NCBI GenBank assembly: GCA_013433145.1
Contig: CM024184.1
Coordinates: 6,820,137 to 6,884,136 of the forward strand
Length of the DNA: 64,000 nucleotides
DNA from: Ascaris suum
Lineage: Eukaryota > Nematoda > Chromadorea > Rhabditida > Ascarididae
Direction of reading: 5' to 3'
Shown here: piece by piece, positions 1-35,236 of the stretch
Layout of the letters: every line of letters starts with the position of its first letter
Numbering within the stretch: the first letter of the stretch is position 1
Translations under genes and position numbers: made by a program
The notes under the pieces: model-generated
The model's input: only the letters and a program-made list of their open reading frames with translations
What the model was told of the DNA's origin: nothing
Databases searched by the model: none

Positions 1-430
1 AAATAAATTTAAAAAAATTTTCTGTTCAAATATAACTCTCAATAACGATGGAATGGAAATTGATCATCAACGAGTAATTAGCAGTATTCACTATCATCTA
101 TGAAATTTAAATATAAATAATTCGAGTTACTACATTTGATAATATCAATTCTATTCGTCGCTAACGCAAATACCATTCAGAAGCTCTTTGCTTAGAGTAG
201 AATACAAGAAAGCGTAGTATAGCACAAAGTAATGTAGCCCAACAAGTACAGTTGCACAGTGTGCTCTTGTGAACTATAGCCTAGGAAAGCGCATTAGCTT
301 TATCAGAGAACCTATACTACAGCATGGCATATTAGCATTACAAAACGATCAGAATCCGCATCGATATGCTAAGTGGACAGTACCATTGATAAGCATATGA
401 AATATTAAAATAGACTAGGTGCAAACTTAC
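1..430. other. Intron sequence after deg-3-like exon 10
   Basis: AT-rich sequence downstream of the GTAAGT donor at 430. I see no TM4-like exon on the minus strand and no other gene, so the window ends inside this intron. Confidence 0.6.
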
Positions 431-7173
<6,743 letters not shown>

Positions 7174-10100
7174 ATGGAGGTCGTAAGCGTTAAGGCACGC
7201 CGTTGTAACACTAATACAGTAGTAGGAATACCGTTTACTCCAGCTCATGCGATGCTTACCTGCTCAGTGGATCGACACTGCTATTTACTTACAAGCGTCT
7301 GCTCTAGCATGCAAAGCAGAAACATCTGAAAACCGTTATCGGAAAAACCATTACAAATGAAAATGGACGTTTAAATGGCCTCAACAACTATGATACGAAA
7401 GAACCCCAATGGTGCATTAAAGGCAGTACTTATTCGAAGCTATATTCTTAGAGCGATTCTAGCAGAATGTTCAGTATAATAAAACATGGACCGACCCTTA
7501 TTTGGCTTCTGATATCATCTTAATAGAAAATATCCAGAAGCACTTCCTCCGCATTGGTTTCCGCAGAATTTATTTTGGTCCATATCAGCCGATTTACACC
7601 GTCAGGTTGAAAATCTTTAATCTGCAATCACTGGAACATCGCAGGCTCAATTTTGACTTGATTGTTTGTTATGAAATTGCGCTTGGCCTTTCCGACATCC
7701 CGCCTATCCGTCAAAGATTTCAGTTTGCCCCTCCCCGTTGTCGACGTATACATCAGTTTCGGATCGACAATATTTTAGTACAACCAATGTTTTACACAGT
7801 TTCCAGTATGGGGTTTAGAATTTGCTTTTTACTGATGTTGCTGATGCAACCACCCTCTCCCCTCCCCTCCCTCCCACCCTCTCAGCTTTTAAAATGCGAT
7901 TGAATCGTTTCGACTGCACACCGCTGCTGTCCTTACGTATCAAATGTCAGGTCGCCTATATTGTTGCTTTGCGAACGTTTTGTTGCTGAGGTCGTTATTT
8001 TTACGCACCATCATAGTAATTAAGGAAAAACAACTGCAGTAGCAGTTTTGGTGCAGTAACCGCTATAAACAATAAAATAGGGCAAATAAAGTAGCAATTT
8101 TACTCGCATTATTACAACTTAGCAATTACGAACAATTGCAAGCGGAATGTTGGTGTATGGAATTTTTGATAATTTTAAACCGATTTTTTAATTTATTCCT
8201 GACTGCTGAGATAAAAGCATAACCATATGCTCATAATCCCTTCTTCAAGTCCTAGCAATTCTCCGCTCTTCTAGATCTCTACAAGGGCTTGCATTAAAAC
8301 AAAGACACAATGAGTGTTGACGTGCAAACGATTCACCAAATTTCTTGTCTATTCAGCGGAAATTCCTATGAGGTTATTTGGCCGGGCAATGAATGGAACA
8401 TTGTGGCGTTTAAATTGGCCACTGCTATCAACCGTTTCTAATTAAATGTTGAATTTGAGGATCAGTCTCATCATCAACGACTCTATAGTCAATAAACACT
8501 CCATGATATAAAAAAAATTCACATAGCCATAAGTAGCAATACTCAATAAACTAAATAACATCGCAATGCATAGCAAACGTTTGCAGGTAACTGAACAATG
8601 AATGATCTAATCTACATAATAAATATGAAGTAAATAGAAGTCGAAAAAACAAATCGAACATCATCAACGAATAAATAAACGATAGGAGCCGAAATGCCTC
8701 GTCTTTTTTTTTTCTGCTAATATTGTTCTTGAGGAGAGCCGGTTCGAAGCTAAGTGACAGCCTGACATATTTTTCATTTAGAGATCTATGCATAGCTTCT
8801 AATTTCATCGGAAGTATAGCTGTTCAACGATTTCACGTCAGTAGCAGCTAATTCAAAGAAATTGATCAACTTTAAAATAAGTAGATGCTCGAATTGTTGA
8901 AATTTATCTAAGCTCATAAAAATTCAACGAAATTTGAAGTATAAATTACAAATTATTCATTACGAAATATACTGAAAGTCATGAATAACCTTTACAATCA
9001 ATAAATAAATGTTTCGATATGTTTTTATCATAGAGCGTCCTAAATAATATCGATGCTTAAATAACACGTCAAAATATGTGAATACTCATTGGTATAGATA
9101 CAAATATCCACCTCATTATATTAAAATACCCTCATTAAAAAATACGCTTAATAATTAACACAAAAATTTCATCCTTTTTTTTGCACATTTTGAAACAATT
9201 TTATGCTGCAGCCGATTTCCTCAAAAATTTAAAATTTTACTATGAGATAACCATTCAACACATATCACTTTCTGTAGAAGTATTCAAACTGTGATGGAAC
9301 TATAAAAGTCAGTAAAAAAAAACGAAGAGAAGGAGGGGGGAAAAGATACAAAAATTATCCACAAATAAATAGGTACATATAGAAAAGACAAAACACTATA
9401 GCAAAACTTATTTCAAAGAACATAAAAATTTGTACTTTATAAAACATCAATTAGGAAAATATATAACAAATTATTTACAATACGTTGCAGTTATAACGAG
9501 AGCACTAAGAGATCGACATGTTAGAAATTAATGAAGGTTTATGCTAAACTAATAAAAATAAGTGCCCATATAGATGAAAAATGATACACAAATTTTTAAA
9601 AAATGAGCGAAAAAATTATAAGAGATGAACAGAAATAAGCAAACGATTGTTTGGGCATTTTAGACAACAGTTACAGTTCGTTTAACAAAAAATCCAAAAA
9701 TGAAAGCAATAATTTGAGAGAGAAAACAAAGAAATACTTTTGAAATATATAAACAATACTGTTTATACTTTATTCGCTCAACAATATTCGTAAGGATTTG
9801 GTATGAATCTAACTGAAACAAAGTAGTTCGAATATAAACATTTCAATGGAAGACTCTAACTAATTCACTCGCACCCCTTCCCCTTTAATCTCGAAAAAAG
9901 TTTAAAAAATCCGCCTTATACGAAAAATCTTTGCCGGAATAGAAAAAAGTCCTTTATTGAAGGACCTCCCTCTTAAAGTCGGAATGATCAGAAAAAATCT
10001 TCTTGAACAGAACACTTTTATATAAAATTGCTTCATTGAGATTCGAAAGGAAAATGTATGAGTGCTGTGTTCCGGCGAATGATCTTGGCTAATGCAACAT

Positions 10101-11989
10101 GACTAGGAAAATATGACGACGAAGAATGCCAAGCTTACCTTTGTTCACCTACGACGATTTCTGCACCCATAACGATCAAGAAGAAAACATACTGGGGAGA
10201 GTTCGGGAAGGGTGAAGGAGGGGATAAAAGGACGATCTAAACACTAGCATTAAGTTCACAACTATGGTGCACCCTACTGCTGAGGACGGTGGCAACATAG
10301 CGCTATAAGGACGAGGCATCATAACGACTGAGTGAAACTTTTCGATATTTCAAAAAAAAGAACTTTTGTTGAGAGAGATCCAGTCATGATAATATGTGAA
10401 TCAACAATCACTTTTGAATGGTCTGCGAATTTAAATGCTCAATGTGTAGAATGAGTAACAGCACCACGCCTCTTGGCACGGATACACAAAAACAGGTGTT
10501 TCCGTGCAAGTGACACCGCTGAGCATGGTTCTTTGGGCATTTCTTCAAGCATTTGTGCAAAGTCATCCATCATCTCATCTTTAGAGGAAGAAATAGAACT
10601 GAGACCCGCTGCAGATCATGAAATGTGAAGGATGCTTTGTGTCCTTTCCGACAACCGTGCTATTAGTTTTGTATTTTTATTTTGTTGGAGAGATTTTCTG
10701 CAAACTTTTAACATCCTCTATGCTTGCTTAGAGATACAACTAATCAGCATAAAATGTGATATCGATAACCAAGGGACACGTAGAAAGATGTTTATTGGCG
10801 GAACATTCTTGTCCACCGATCTACGTATCCCCGGTCAGCAATACCATCTTCAACAATCATCCTAATGTGCAAATCTCCTTCAGCTCAGAACCGCATAAAA
10901 GATGTTGTGAGTATTTTTAGTTTATCTGGAGGAAAGCTATGGGAATCTGCGTCAAATTATCTGCCAGCGAGAATGACTGAGCCGAATGGAATGGACTAAA
11001 AACGATGGAGGCGAATAATTCGCGAAGAAAACCAATCGCCTTTATTCTTCCCATCGCCAGAAGCACAGCGCCTCAAATTTTCATGTAACGTTCCCGTTCA
11101 GGTGGCCAACAGAAGCCGCTATTATCGTAAGCGTTATATTTCCCTCATAAAATTTTCACTTCAACGCTCGTTTAACGTTGACTTTGAGGTGTTTTGCACG
11201 CTACAAAATCTAACGTAACATCTGTGGGGTTAGCAAATTAATCTCGTCGAAACGTATTTTTGAAAATAGGTCTTCCAAAATAGGCTTCCTAATGTGCTTT
11301 CTCGCAATTGACGAAGCATCACAATCGCAATCATCCATTTCTGCTGTCTTTGTTGCTAGAAACACTTGAGGTCAGAAGACTTGCGCCACTTGTGAATTTC
11401 AAAACTGATGCATTAGGGAGAAAATGAGAAGGCAGAGGAGAGGGAAGGAGGAAGACCAGAAAAGTGTGTGCTCAGAGAAAACAAATGAGCCAGTATGCAT
11501 TCAATCAAATCTTCATTTGCATGGTGTTGCCTTGTTTTTGGATCGCATATTTTGTGATAACCTTCCGTACTCGTTCGTCAACATACCAGGCTACAATTCT
11601 GTGTGCCAATCCACGATGAGTTTATGTGCGGGCGTGACCTTAGAGTGTTTAGGAGATCCGATATAAAGGGGTTTGCAAGAGGGTTACGCAATATTGGGTC
11701 CTTCCTTCCTTTCCCCCCCCCCCCTCCCCCTCTCCAACACCTCACATTTCTTCCTGATTTTATGAATAAAATAATAGTGCTCTCCCTCTCTCCGACTTTC
11801 TTTGAAAAAATCCATTCGACTGCAACTCGGAGGTACTATATGAAGGGTTACAATTAACGAAAGTAACGTGCTGAAGTAATACATTGATTTGTTGGAAAAT
11901 TGTCGGAGATCTACCTGATTTACTTCGAAATGGATAGTCTTTTACGAAGTAGACAGATAGGAAAATCTATGAATTATTAAATAACATAA
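7174..11989. other. Intercistronic region between des-2-like and deg-3-like genes
   Basis: About 4.8 kb from the des-2-like stop codon to the chosen deg-3-like start. It holds a decayed LINE 3' end (about 7390-7795, + strand), a C-rich tract near 11716-11728 and long AT-rich stretches (8.5-10.0 kb). I find no other gene, tRNA or conserved exon in it. Confidence 0.6.
7390..7795 (+). mobile_element. Decayed non-LTR retrotransposon (LINE), reverse transcriptase C-terminal part
   Basis: Conceptual translation shows the usual end of a CR1/jockey-like LINE ORF2: a broken SYILRAILAECS (compare the family pattern RPILEYCS-vW), DIILIENIQKHFLR (DI..lE.vQr.FTrr), then IFNLQSLEHRRLNFDLIVCY (L.sLe.RRl.fDLi.cYki) and FQFAPPRCRRIHQF. 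There is a frame change near 7490 and no intact upstream RT, so it is a dead 5'-truncated copy. Subfamily is inferred from pattern memory only. Confidence 0.7.
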
Positions 11990-26943
<14,954 letters not shown>

Positions 26944-27488
26944 CTGAAATAAATCAACATAATACCTGGTTAAGGTATGTGCAAAACACCTGTCCAAAAT
27001 ACCTTCGTGACGTTAATGTACCAAAATGTTACAGAATCCTTCTTTTACCTGGTAATTACGACTAATAAGAAAAGGATACAATCAGCGATAGGAGGATGTG
27101 GCAGATGGTGTAGGAAGGGGGGGGGGGCGGCGGGGAACAGATAGTAATGAAAAAGAAACATTTCGATAATAATTCAATTAACATTTATCAGAAAAATTCT
27201 GCATTATTTTATTTTTTTCGAAATTCTCTTTTTTTTACGCACAACAACTCGTTGTGAGTGAACTTGAGGAAAAATTGGAATAACTAGTCTCAGCTGCAGA
27301 TTCTTATGCTCTAGCCGAGCTCCATTTGAATAAGTCGATGCAAACATAAGAGATCATTCAAAAGCTAGACCTAAAGTAATTTCGCGTGATGAATTTATCA
27401 AACATATAAAGGAGTGATGATACATCCGTATCTAATCAAACTGCGCTCTGGATAGCATCCCACCGCATCCAACTGAGCCCCATATTAC

Positions 27489-27534
27489 TGGACTTAAAGA
27501 AAAATAGTGGCACTCTTAGCAACATATGCCCCAT
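27489..27534 (-). CDS. Weak candidate for des-2-like exon 1
   Basis: An ATG at 27534 opens MGHMLLRVPLFFFKS and meets a GTAATA donor in phase 1, as exon 2 requires, at a normal intron distance (about 545 nt). The hydrophobic core is short and the donor ordinary, and phase alone agrees one time in three by chance. It is listed as the best candidate seen, not a firm call. Confidence 0.2.
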
Positions 27535-30500
27535 CCTATCTATCAACCCGGTCTACTATTAAAGTGGCTTTCACTCAAAAATAGCATCATTTTTTTAACA
27601 CCTGGAACATTTCTCGCACAATAGCACCTACTATCAGCTATACTATACTACCCCATCACTTTACTGTAGAAAACAATTGTATATCAAATTTGTGTGGAAA
27701 TAAAAAGCACAGCAAAGAACAAGAGATTGTGAGTGAAATCTTTTACTTCTATTAAGTGCAAGCCACTAATTGAATATAAATCTTTTCGCTCCCATACTGT
27801 CAAAAATTGAAGCCCTAGGAGCTCTAAGCAAGCCAGTACTGTATTTCGACAGAATAACCAGATTAATTTCTCGATTGTATTTTATAAATGAGATGTTTTG
27901 TGAAAATTGTTGCCCGTGACGAGAAACAGTCGACGTGATATGCTGCAACAGGTAGCAGTTGCCAAGAAACTCTTGATGAAGGCGCACATAGGTTTCACAC
28001 CTATCAGTAATCATCTGACAGATGTAAACTTTAAAAAAAAAGAGCTTCGATCTCAAGATAGTTCATAATCTAATCTCAATATTTCCTTCCATTATCACAG
28101 TAAGTTGTAATCAAAATGGAGTTGATGACTTTAAAGCTCATCAACAGCAAAATTACATTTTTTTTTTCTTTCATAGAAATCACGAAGAACAGAAAATTAC
28201 ATAATTTCAAATGATAAATCATCAAAAAAGCTCAACGTCTTGCAGATTTTTTTTTTGGTCTTTTTGCCACCGATTTAATAACTCTTGAGATTTCTCTGCA
28301 TAAAGTGAGTTTAAATTTTCCATCTAACATAGTAAATAATAAATCGAACGGAAGATATGATACAGTTTTTCAAATTATAATCTTGTGTAATTAGAAACAA
28401 TATAAACACCGTTATCACTTTCCAGAAACGGTTCTGGTAAACGCATTTCTTTCCGCTTGAAGGATCAAACCCTTTGAAATGGTTTTAAGAAACGCTATTT
28501 AGTTTTAAATAATATTTTATATCCCTATCCTCTCATGCAAACAAAAAAGTGCAAAATCTTCCTGAAGCTGGAACATTATGCATTTTCGCATACGGCCCAT
28601 GGAATTAACCAGTACCAAAAATTATCAATGAGGAAGAAATAAAATATACAAAATATTTTTAAATGCACAAGGCTCGTTTCGAAATTATGCATCGACGTTA
28701 AGACAATGAAATAGCGGATCGCCAATATGGTGTATTTCGTAGCAGTGAATTTTCCAAACAGTTGTTTTTGTGATTCTCGATTTGTAACTATCGAATTGAT
28801 GGCTGCAAATATTCGTGCATACCCAAATGCAAACACAGGCATACACACGCATGCACATAGACGCACAGATGCGCACTACACATACATACAGATACACTTT
28901 CGCGAATCAAATTGATAGAAGTGTATGCAAACGAACGGCCTCCAACGACCACTTCCGAAGGAATTTTATTAGTGGTGTATTTAATTTAAGGCTGCAAATG
29001 TGCGCACCTCGAAATACCATTTTTAAAAACATTATGGTGGAAAAGTTTCAACCTGTCCAAGAAATAGCGAGAAGGTAGACTCGAAATGCAGACATCATTC
29101 AGAACGTAGCTGCCTTGAATTCCTTGAAATGGCATACAGGTGAAACTTCAGCAGCATATAATCACAGCTTTATGCTAAATATTTTTTCACTCAATTCTTC
29201 TTAGACATCGCCAAACATTCACCTAAAATCAAATATTTTTTAACAAAATAAGCGAAATGAATCAATATACTCGATGAAGGACCATACAAAGTAATAGTAA
29301 ATGGCATTGAATTTCATTTATGTCATATGCTGCCATCCAGAATATTTTTACCTGTATGATTGAAGAGTTTGGACGACAGACATCCGCATGAATACGTACG
29401 TAAAAACGCCGGCATTGAAAAGGAATGTACAAATGAACAAGTGCTCACAAAGTTAGTCAAATATCTTCAATAAAAAATACTGATTAATGCAATCCCATCA
29501 AATGTTTGATATTCAGACCGAGATTTCGTTAACGGTAATTATCAACCATCAATTCATTTCCGTTAATACTTCATCGAGGAATGATGTCGTACAAATGTAG
29601 ATGTGCAATTATTCCACCTGCTTTCAATAATTTAATGTTGTATTTGAGCAGTGAAATTACATGAGATATAAATAACGAGTCATGAATTAATGATGAGAGC
29701 GGTGAACCTTGTTCGGCGAGTGAAAATTGCTAACGAGAAGCTGACTTTCTGTTGATAAACGTTTGATGTCGAAACGCTTAAAGATGGCAAGTCCTAGTGT
29801 TGTTATTGCACTTTATCATTTACATAATACTAGGCAATCTGCAAAAGTCTCTCTTAAACTCGGAGAGGTATGATAGCTGTCCCGAATAGAAGTGCAGAGA
29901 AGTTCGGATTCGAAAGAAATTGGAAGTTGATGCTTTTTCTAAAATTGCGGTTGAAGTTCCTTAGTTCTTGTGTTCATTTTCCTCATGACTCTATCGAAAC
30001 TGAGTTTCCGGCCTCCAGATCTCGAAAATTTGATGATTTTATGCAGTTTTGCTTCCGATTTCTTGCAAATCTCTTCTATTGCCCCTCAAGTCATCATATT
30101 CCGAATATGAAAGAAAGAAGTAAAACTATCCTGATCCTATATAGTTCACAATGAATATTGCAGAAGAATATTCTAAAATGGGATATACTCAGGCTTTTCA
30201 AAGAGACTCGAAATAGGCATAGGGGGAACGGAACGAGAAAAGCTCTCATAATTCTATCCCTTGTATCGGGACTTTTGCTTTAATGGACAGAAATTCTGTA
30301 CGTTTTTTTCTGACTATTCCAGAAGACTTTTTAGAACTTGTGGTACGTCACATCTGAATGAATACCTTCAGAAAATAAAGGAGATTTTTCGAAACTTTTG
30401 AAAAAAGTAATTCAAATAGCAAAAATAACGGAGGAAAACCAATGAAGGTCACTTGATTTTTATTCGGTGGGGAAATAATAATTCATTGTATTTAAGGTTT

Positions 30501-31255
30501 AATTCGGATAGTATCGCATTGATATAATTGTTGAAAATATAACTGTCGATATAACTGTTGAAAATTTGAGGTCTTTGGTAGTGTCGTCGCTGCTCAGTTA
30601 ATTCATCATAGACTGATTAAATGCATCACTAAATATCGAATAAACGTATATGCGAAAGTGCAAAACACTAAATGAGAATCAAAGACTAAACATATATGCA
30701 AAAATTGCACTAAGTATATGGTTATGAGAAAATCCGGTCAGCACCGTTTGACAAGTTCCTAAGCAGTTGAGGTGGATTGAAAGTGGATGATAAGGGAGAA
30801 AAACGGTGAATGGAATTTTTCCGTCAGACGGGATCAGAAACACAGCGCCTCAGGACACATCTTTGTCAGATGCGGAAATCTGGGCTCATCTTGGCTATGA
30901 GCCTTTTAAAAATGCACTCTATGAAGCACTGAAAATACTGTGACTCTGGTTTATACAGCGAATCGTTACAGCATTGTATAGCGAAGCATTTAATAAAATC
31001 AACCTTGAGCGTTGTACATACACTCGGTCAACGATTCGTAGAAAGAACGTTGCTTATAACGTATTCACGGTAACATCCGGTAAAACCTTCGAGCTTCTAA
31101 AAGCAAGGAATATATAAAACTGTAGAATATAATGCAGTGAAGCAGTAGATTAGAAGAAAAATATAAATGCTCATGATCAGAAAAACATCATCAGAGAATA
31201 TATTATAAGGCAGCACTTCGAAGCACATAACAACATATCCATGTAACAATCGCCT
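27535..31255. other. Upstream region of des-2-like gene, no gene seen
   Basis: AT-rich sequence that should contain the missing first exon or promoter of the des-2-like gene. It includes a CA/CATA-rich simple stretch at about 28830-28900 (the source of Cys/Val-rich minus-strand frames). I could not place an exon with confidence. Confidence 0.45.
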
Positions 31256-31259
31256 AAAA

Positions 31260-31600
31260 TTTGGCATTCCGTGACGAACCTTCAGTAAACCATTCTTACA
31301 ATGGAGTACAGGTTGAAGCATTTTAGACGAATCAGCAGCCTCTACAACATTTTCGAAGTTATTCCAGACCTGCAGTCTGTGAGCATGTTTTAGGTGCCAA
31401 CTGAAAACGATGACCATGGACGGCGACTGCGATGAGGAGCAAAAGTAAAGAGACTATCGAAGGATACAACAGGAAATCCACTGATAATTTTATAGCATAA
31501 TGACAAATCAAACATTACTGTTCTAATTCTAAACTCAAGCTCGAAGATCTTAAGGCGCGCAGCGTAGTCCAGTTTATGAGGACAAGGAAACACTTTTGGA
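31260..31600 (-). mobile_element. Decayed LINE, reverse transcriptase C-terminal end
   Basis: Minus-strand frames give PCPHKLDYAARLKIFELEFR, then VMFDLSLCYKIISGF and FTFAPHRSR. After a frameshift near 31415 they give LQVWNNFENVVEAADSSKML. These follow the end of a CR1/jockey-like ORF2 (L.Y..RL..L.l...R...DL.lCYKI..G......F.fa, then VWN.L...vv). The frameshift shows it is dead. Confidence 0.65.
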
Positions 31601-34600
31601 AAAGCTTCCTAGATTTCCGTGGAAAAGACACATGACCATAGAATTGTCATGCTAAAATTTCTGCAGATTTTTTTGCGTAAATGTGAAATCGACAGGATTC
31701 TTAAGATATTTTTCAACGTTTCAGCAGGAAATACACGGTGAATTTTCCACTGTCCCCCATCAAACATTATTGATTTTTGGCTGTACCCATTCATGCCGTA
31801 TAGTGATCATTGGAGATGACTGTAACATTTGTTAAATTTTAGTGACGTTATTTTTATGTATTTTTGAATAAAAATATTTAAAAAACAGCGAATGGAATAA
31901 ATCCATCAAACAAACATCTATATTTCGGACCATAAAGCACTGCGAATTTTTGATTTCTATAGATCATCTCCGAAAAATCTATGATAAGTAGACATGCCAC
32001 ATAAAATTGTTCCACTCCTCATTTGGCCATTCATGAGAATTGGAAACCCGGTCCCGGTTATACTCTTTATCCATTGGTACCGCTGTTCACAAATAGAGGT
32101 TGAGAAGCTGTCCAGTAATGATGGTGGCTGGAAGAAATTCTGTTCGGTCGGGAATCACCGGAGATTTATAACCAAGCAGCCGAACATATTTCACAAATAT
32201 TTGTTCAATACTGACCGAAGGCATCAGGTTGAAGGGAAATTTAGTTAGGAAGCGCAAAAAAAAACCCAGATTTCCTGGTCGTTGACCAACACAAGATGGT
32301 ACAGGTGTAATTTTGCATATTCGGCAGCAGATAAAAGGAGAGCGAAAAAAAAAGAAGATTTCGTATCCTGTTTCGGTTGGATGGGGAAAAAATGAGAAAG
32401 AAGTTCCCAAGAGCGAGAGGGCGAATCCGGGACCAACTTATGATCAAAGATGAGGAAAAAATATTTTACATCCAACGAGAAAATGCATAATCGCGGAGGT
32501 GGGGGGTTTATAACATCTTTCTTCGGTTTCTATAACACTCAGCTCAAGAAAACGTGCCTAACAGTGAAGTATTCACACAAACTAGGATCGTTCTTGGGTC
32601 ACATCACCGTTCGGGAAAAGAGTTGGCTAGCCATACTGATCATACGATGAGGCGTCTCAGAACTAAAAAATACTCTATATTGTCGAATAGGCCTCTAAAG
32701 TTGGCTGCCATAAAAAATGGCGCAAATTGGTAGGACTGATTTGTCTACAATACTGTGGTCGGATTATCGAATGCAATTAAAAGGAGAAATTTGACAATAA
32801 AATAAATAAAAAAGTGATACAAATCGCTTTGCTATATTGCAGCGCAATTATGAAAAAAAAAGCCTATTTGCCGGCAACAACACATTGCGAATTGATTGTA
32901 ATTGTTGAGCTGCAATTTCAATAGCTTTTAGACTCGCATTATTTTTTCTAAGTTCGACATTCGAGCTTATAGCAACGATTTCGGCTAACTTAAGAGAAAT
33001 TGAGAAGAGAAACAGCAAAGAGAGAACGAATGGAGATGGGTTGAAGGTGCGAGCATGGCATCGATGAACGAAATTCTCAATCGGTTTCTCATCATATCGG
33101 GATCTTTAATGCAAAAAGAAAAATACCATTTCGAAGCTATTAAAGTGGTACATAGAAAATAGCAAAACGAATAAAATAATAGCTTGTTTTAGCTCAAAAT
33201 GAGCATAGAATTGAACATGAATGAATCAATAAATAGAGCGCCTCGTGAAAGAGGAAAAAAATCAACGAGAAAAATGAATGAAGAAGGAAGTAGTGCCAAA
33301 TGTTGACTTTTCAACGACCAACTTCGGGTCACATCAATGGAAGGTGAATCTCGGAAGGAACCAGGAAAAGGAAAGTGAACGCGATGAATAGCATCTAGGA
33401 CGAGTTATGCATAACTAAATAGATCAGTTTCGCTCTTCGAATTTCACTACATGCCATAATAACTCTAGTAGAAATAAATAAGAGATAAATCATCGTCCTA
33501 CACTAAGAAAATGTTGAAAACTACACAACACAAAGAAACAATAGAAGAAGAACGCCAGGGAGGTTAATGGGAGATGCGCTTCCGCTTCCGCTCATCCGGC
33601 CAATTCCATAAGTTCGCAATAAAAAATGAAAATAAAAGAAGGATAGTAACGCTGTCATATTTCGGACAATCGATCGCCTCTACTGTTACGATTCTCTCAC
33701 AAAAGATTCGCTGTTCTATGAGTGAGCCAACGGAAAACGCAAATCTTTTATCATCATTAAGTGTATATATCATTTTTTAGGTCGTGAAGCAATGTGAAAT
33801 AGGATATAGAGGTTCATTCTTCAACATCTGGTATGTCCACTGAATTTCTGAAGTTTTCCCGCCCGAGTTAAAACTATCGCTCACTTGCTATAGTACATTC
33901 GCCCCAGTTCAAGAATTTAGCTTAATTTATGACCTTGCGATACCTGCCAAAAATGGGAAAATTACCTTTTGTTTAACCTTTTATTTCATCGCTAATCATC
34001 ACAAAAAACCTGTTCGCAAGCAATTGCAATTTGTGCGTGAAAAAATATGCTATGAAGATGGCAAAAGCTGAAGGTTTTACATTGGAAAATAGTAAACTCA
34101 ACGGGCAGTACATCGTTCACGCAGAATAGATGGCACGGAGGACTGATAGAACCTAAGCAATTCTAATGCTAAGCATTAAACATATACATAAATGAATAGA
34201 AGAAAATATAATAATAGTGAACAACTTCGTTGAAGTAACCATCACTTATAGATACAAATAATGAAATGAAACTTGCTTGTACTGAGCGGTTTACTTATTT
34301 ACGGTCAGCAAAGCAGCTATCTATTTGTTGATCTCATATTATGTAACTGTATTATTTGAAAGTTGATAAATTTTCAAATAAGATTTAACAAACAAAGGCG
34401 AATGATAAAACAAATCAGATATCGGTAGAGTAAATTAAAATATGGCTTTTTATTTCTCTTATTCATCATAAAATCTCATTTTTCGTATTCCATAAATATA
34501 TTCAACTTTTGCTTGCTGGTTTTTTATTAAATTTAATTCCGTCTTTTATGTGTTTTACTTGCAATTCTTCACTTATATTTTAGCAAACATAACACGAAGA

Positions 34601-34860
34601 AAAATTCTAAGTGATGTGTTCCACTCGTAACGCCGATCGATTCCCTTCTCTCTTCATCAATCACCTCAGGGAATTTTTCTAAGTGAATTTAGGCCATAAA
34701 CAACTTGAAACTATTTTCTATTGCAATGAACAAAATTGCATCGAATCTTCAAACATCAATTTCAGTAATAGTTTCGAACTTTCAGAAATTAATTTCAGTA
34801 ATGAGTTCCCGAATTGCATCCCATTATGACGATTAAGTATGCATAGTTGATGAAATTTGC
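31601..34860. other. No gene recognised
   Basis: AT-rich sequence with scattered open frames of 60-110 codons on both strands (for example near 32000-32475) that overlap each other and show no recognisable motif. Confidence 0.5.
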
Positions 34861-34870
34861 ACTTATTTTT

Positions 34871-34938
34871 GATTGTCATCAATGTTATTTGCAATATTTT
34901 TTTTTTGATTTTTGATTGTCATCAATGTTATTTGCAAT
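34871..34938. repeat. 25-nt perfect direct duplication
   Basis: gattgtcatcaatgttattt plus gcaat occurs at 34871-34895 and again at 34914-34938, separated by a T-rich spacer. Confidence 0.9.
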
Positions 34939-35164
34939 TTTTTTTTGCATTTTGATGCAATTTCATTACGTTTACATCAATACAATTGAAGCAATGTAAT
35001 AACAAATGTTTCATTAAGCAAACGGAATGTACGTTGATTAACTTCAACGAATTTATGAATAATGAATCAAGCGATCACTTCGTCGAATATCATATAGGTA
35101 TATTGCTCAATTGGTGAGAAGAACACACATAGAATCGTAGTTGATGATACAGAAGAACTTCAAC

Positions 35165-35167
<3 letters not shown>

Positions 35168-35231
<64 letters not shown>
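35168..35231. repeat. (CT)32 microsatellite
   Basis: A CT dinucleotide array of about 64 nt. The Arg-Glu open frame on the minus strand is a translation of it. Confidence 0.95.

Positions 35232-35236
<5 letters not shown>

Noticed and set aside
27766..28056. Minus frames MRSKLFFFKVYIC and MCAFIKSFLATATCC as possible des-2-like signal exons
   Set aside because: Neither reaches a usable donor in phase 1.
28576..28915. Cys/Val-rich minus frames and Thr/His-rich plus frames
   Set aside because: Produced by a CA/CATA-rich simple sequence.
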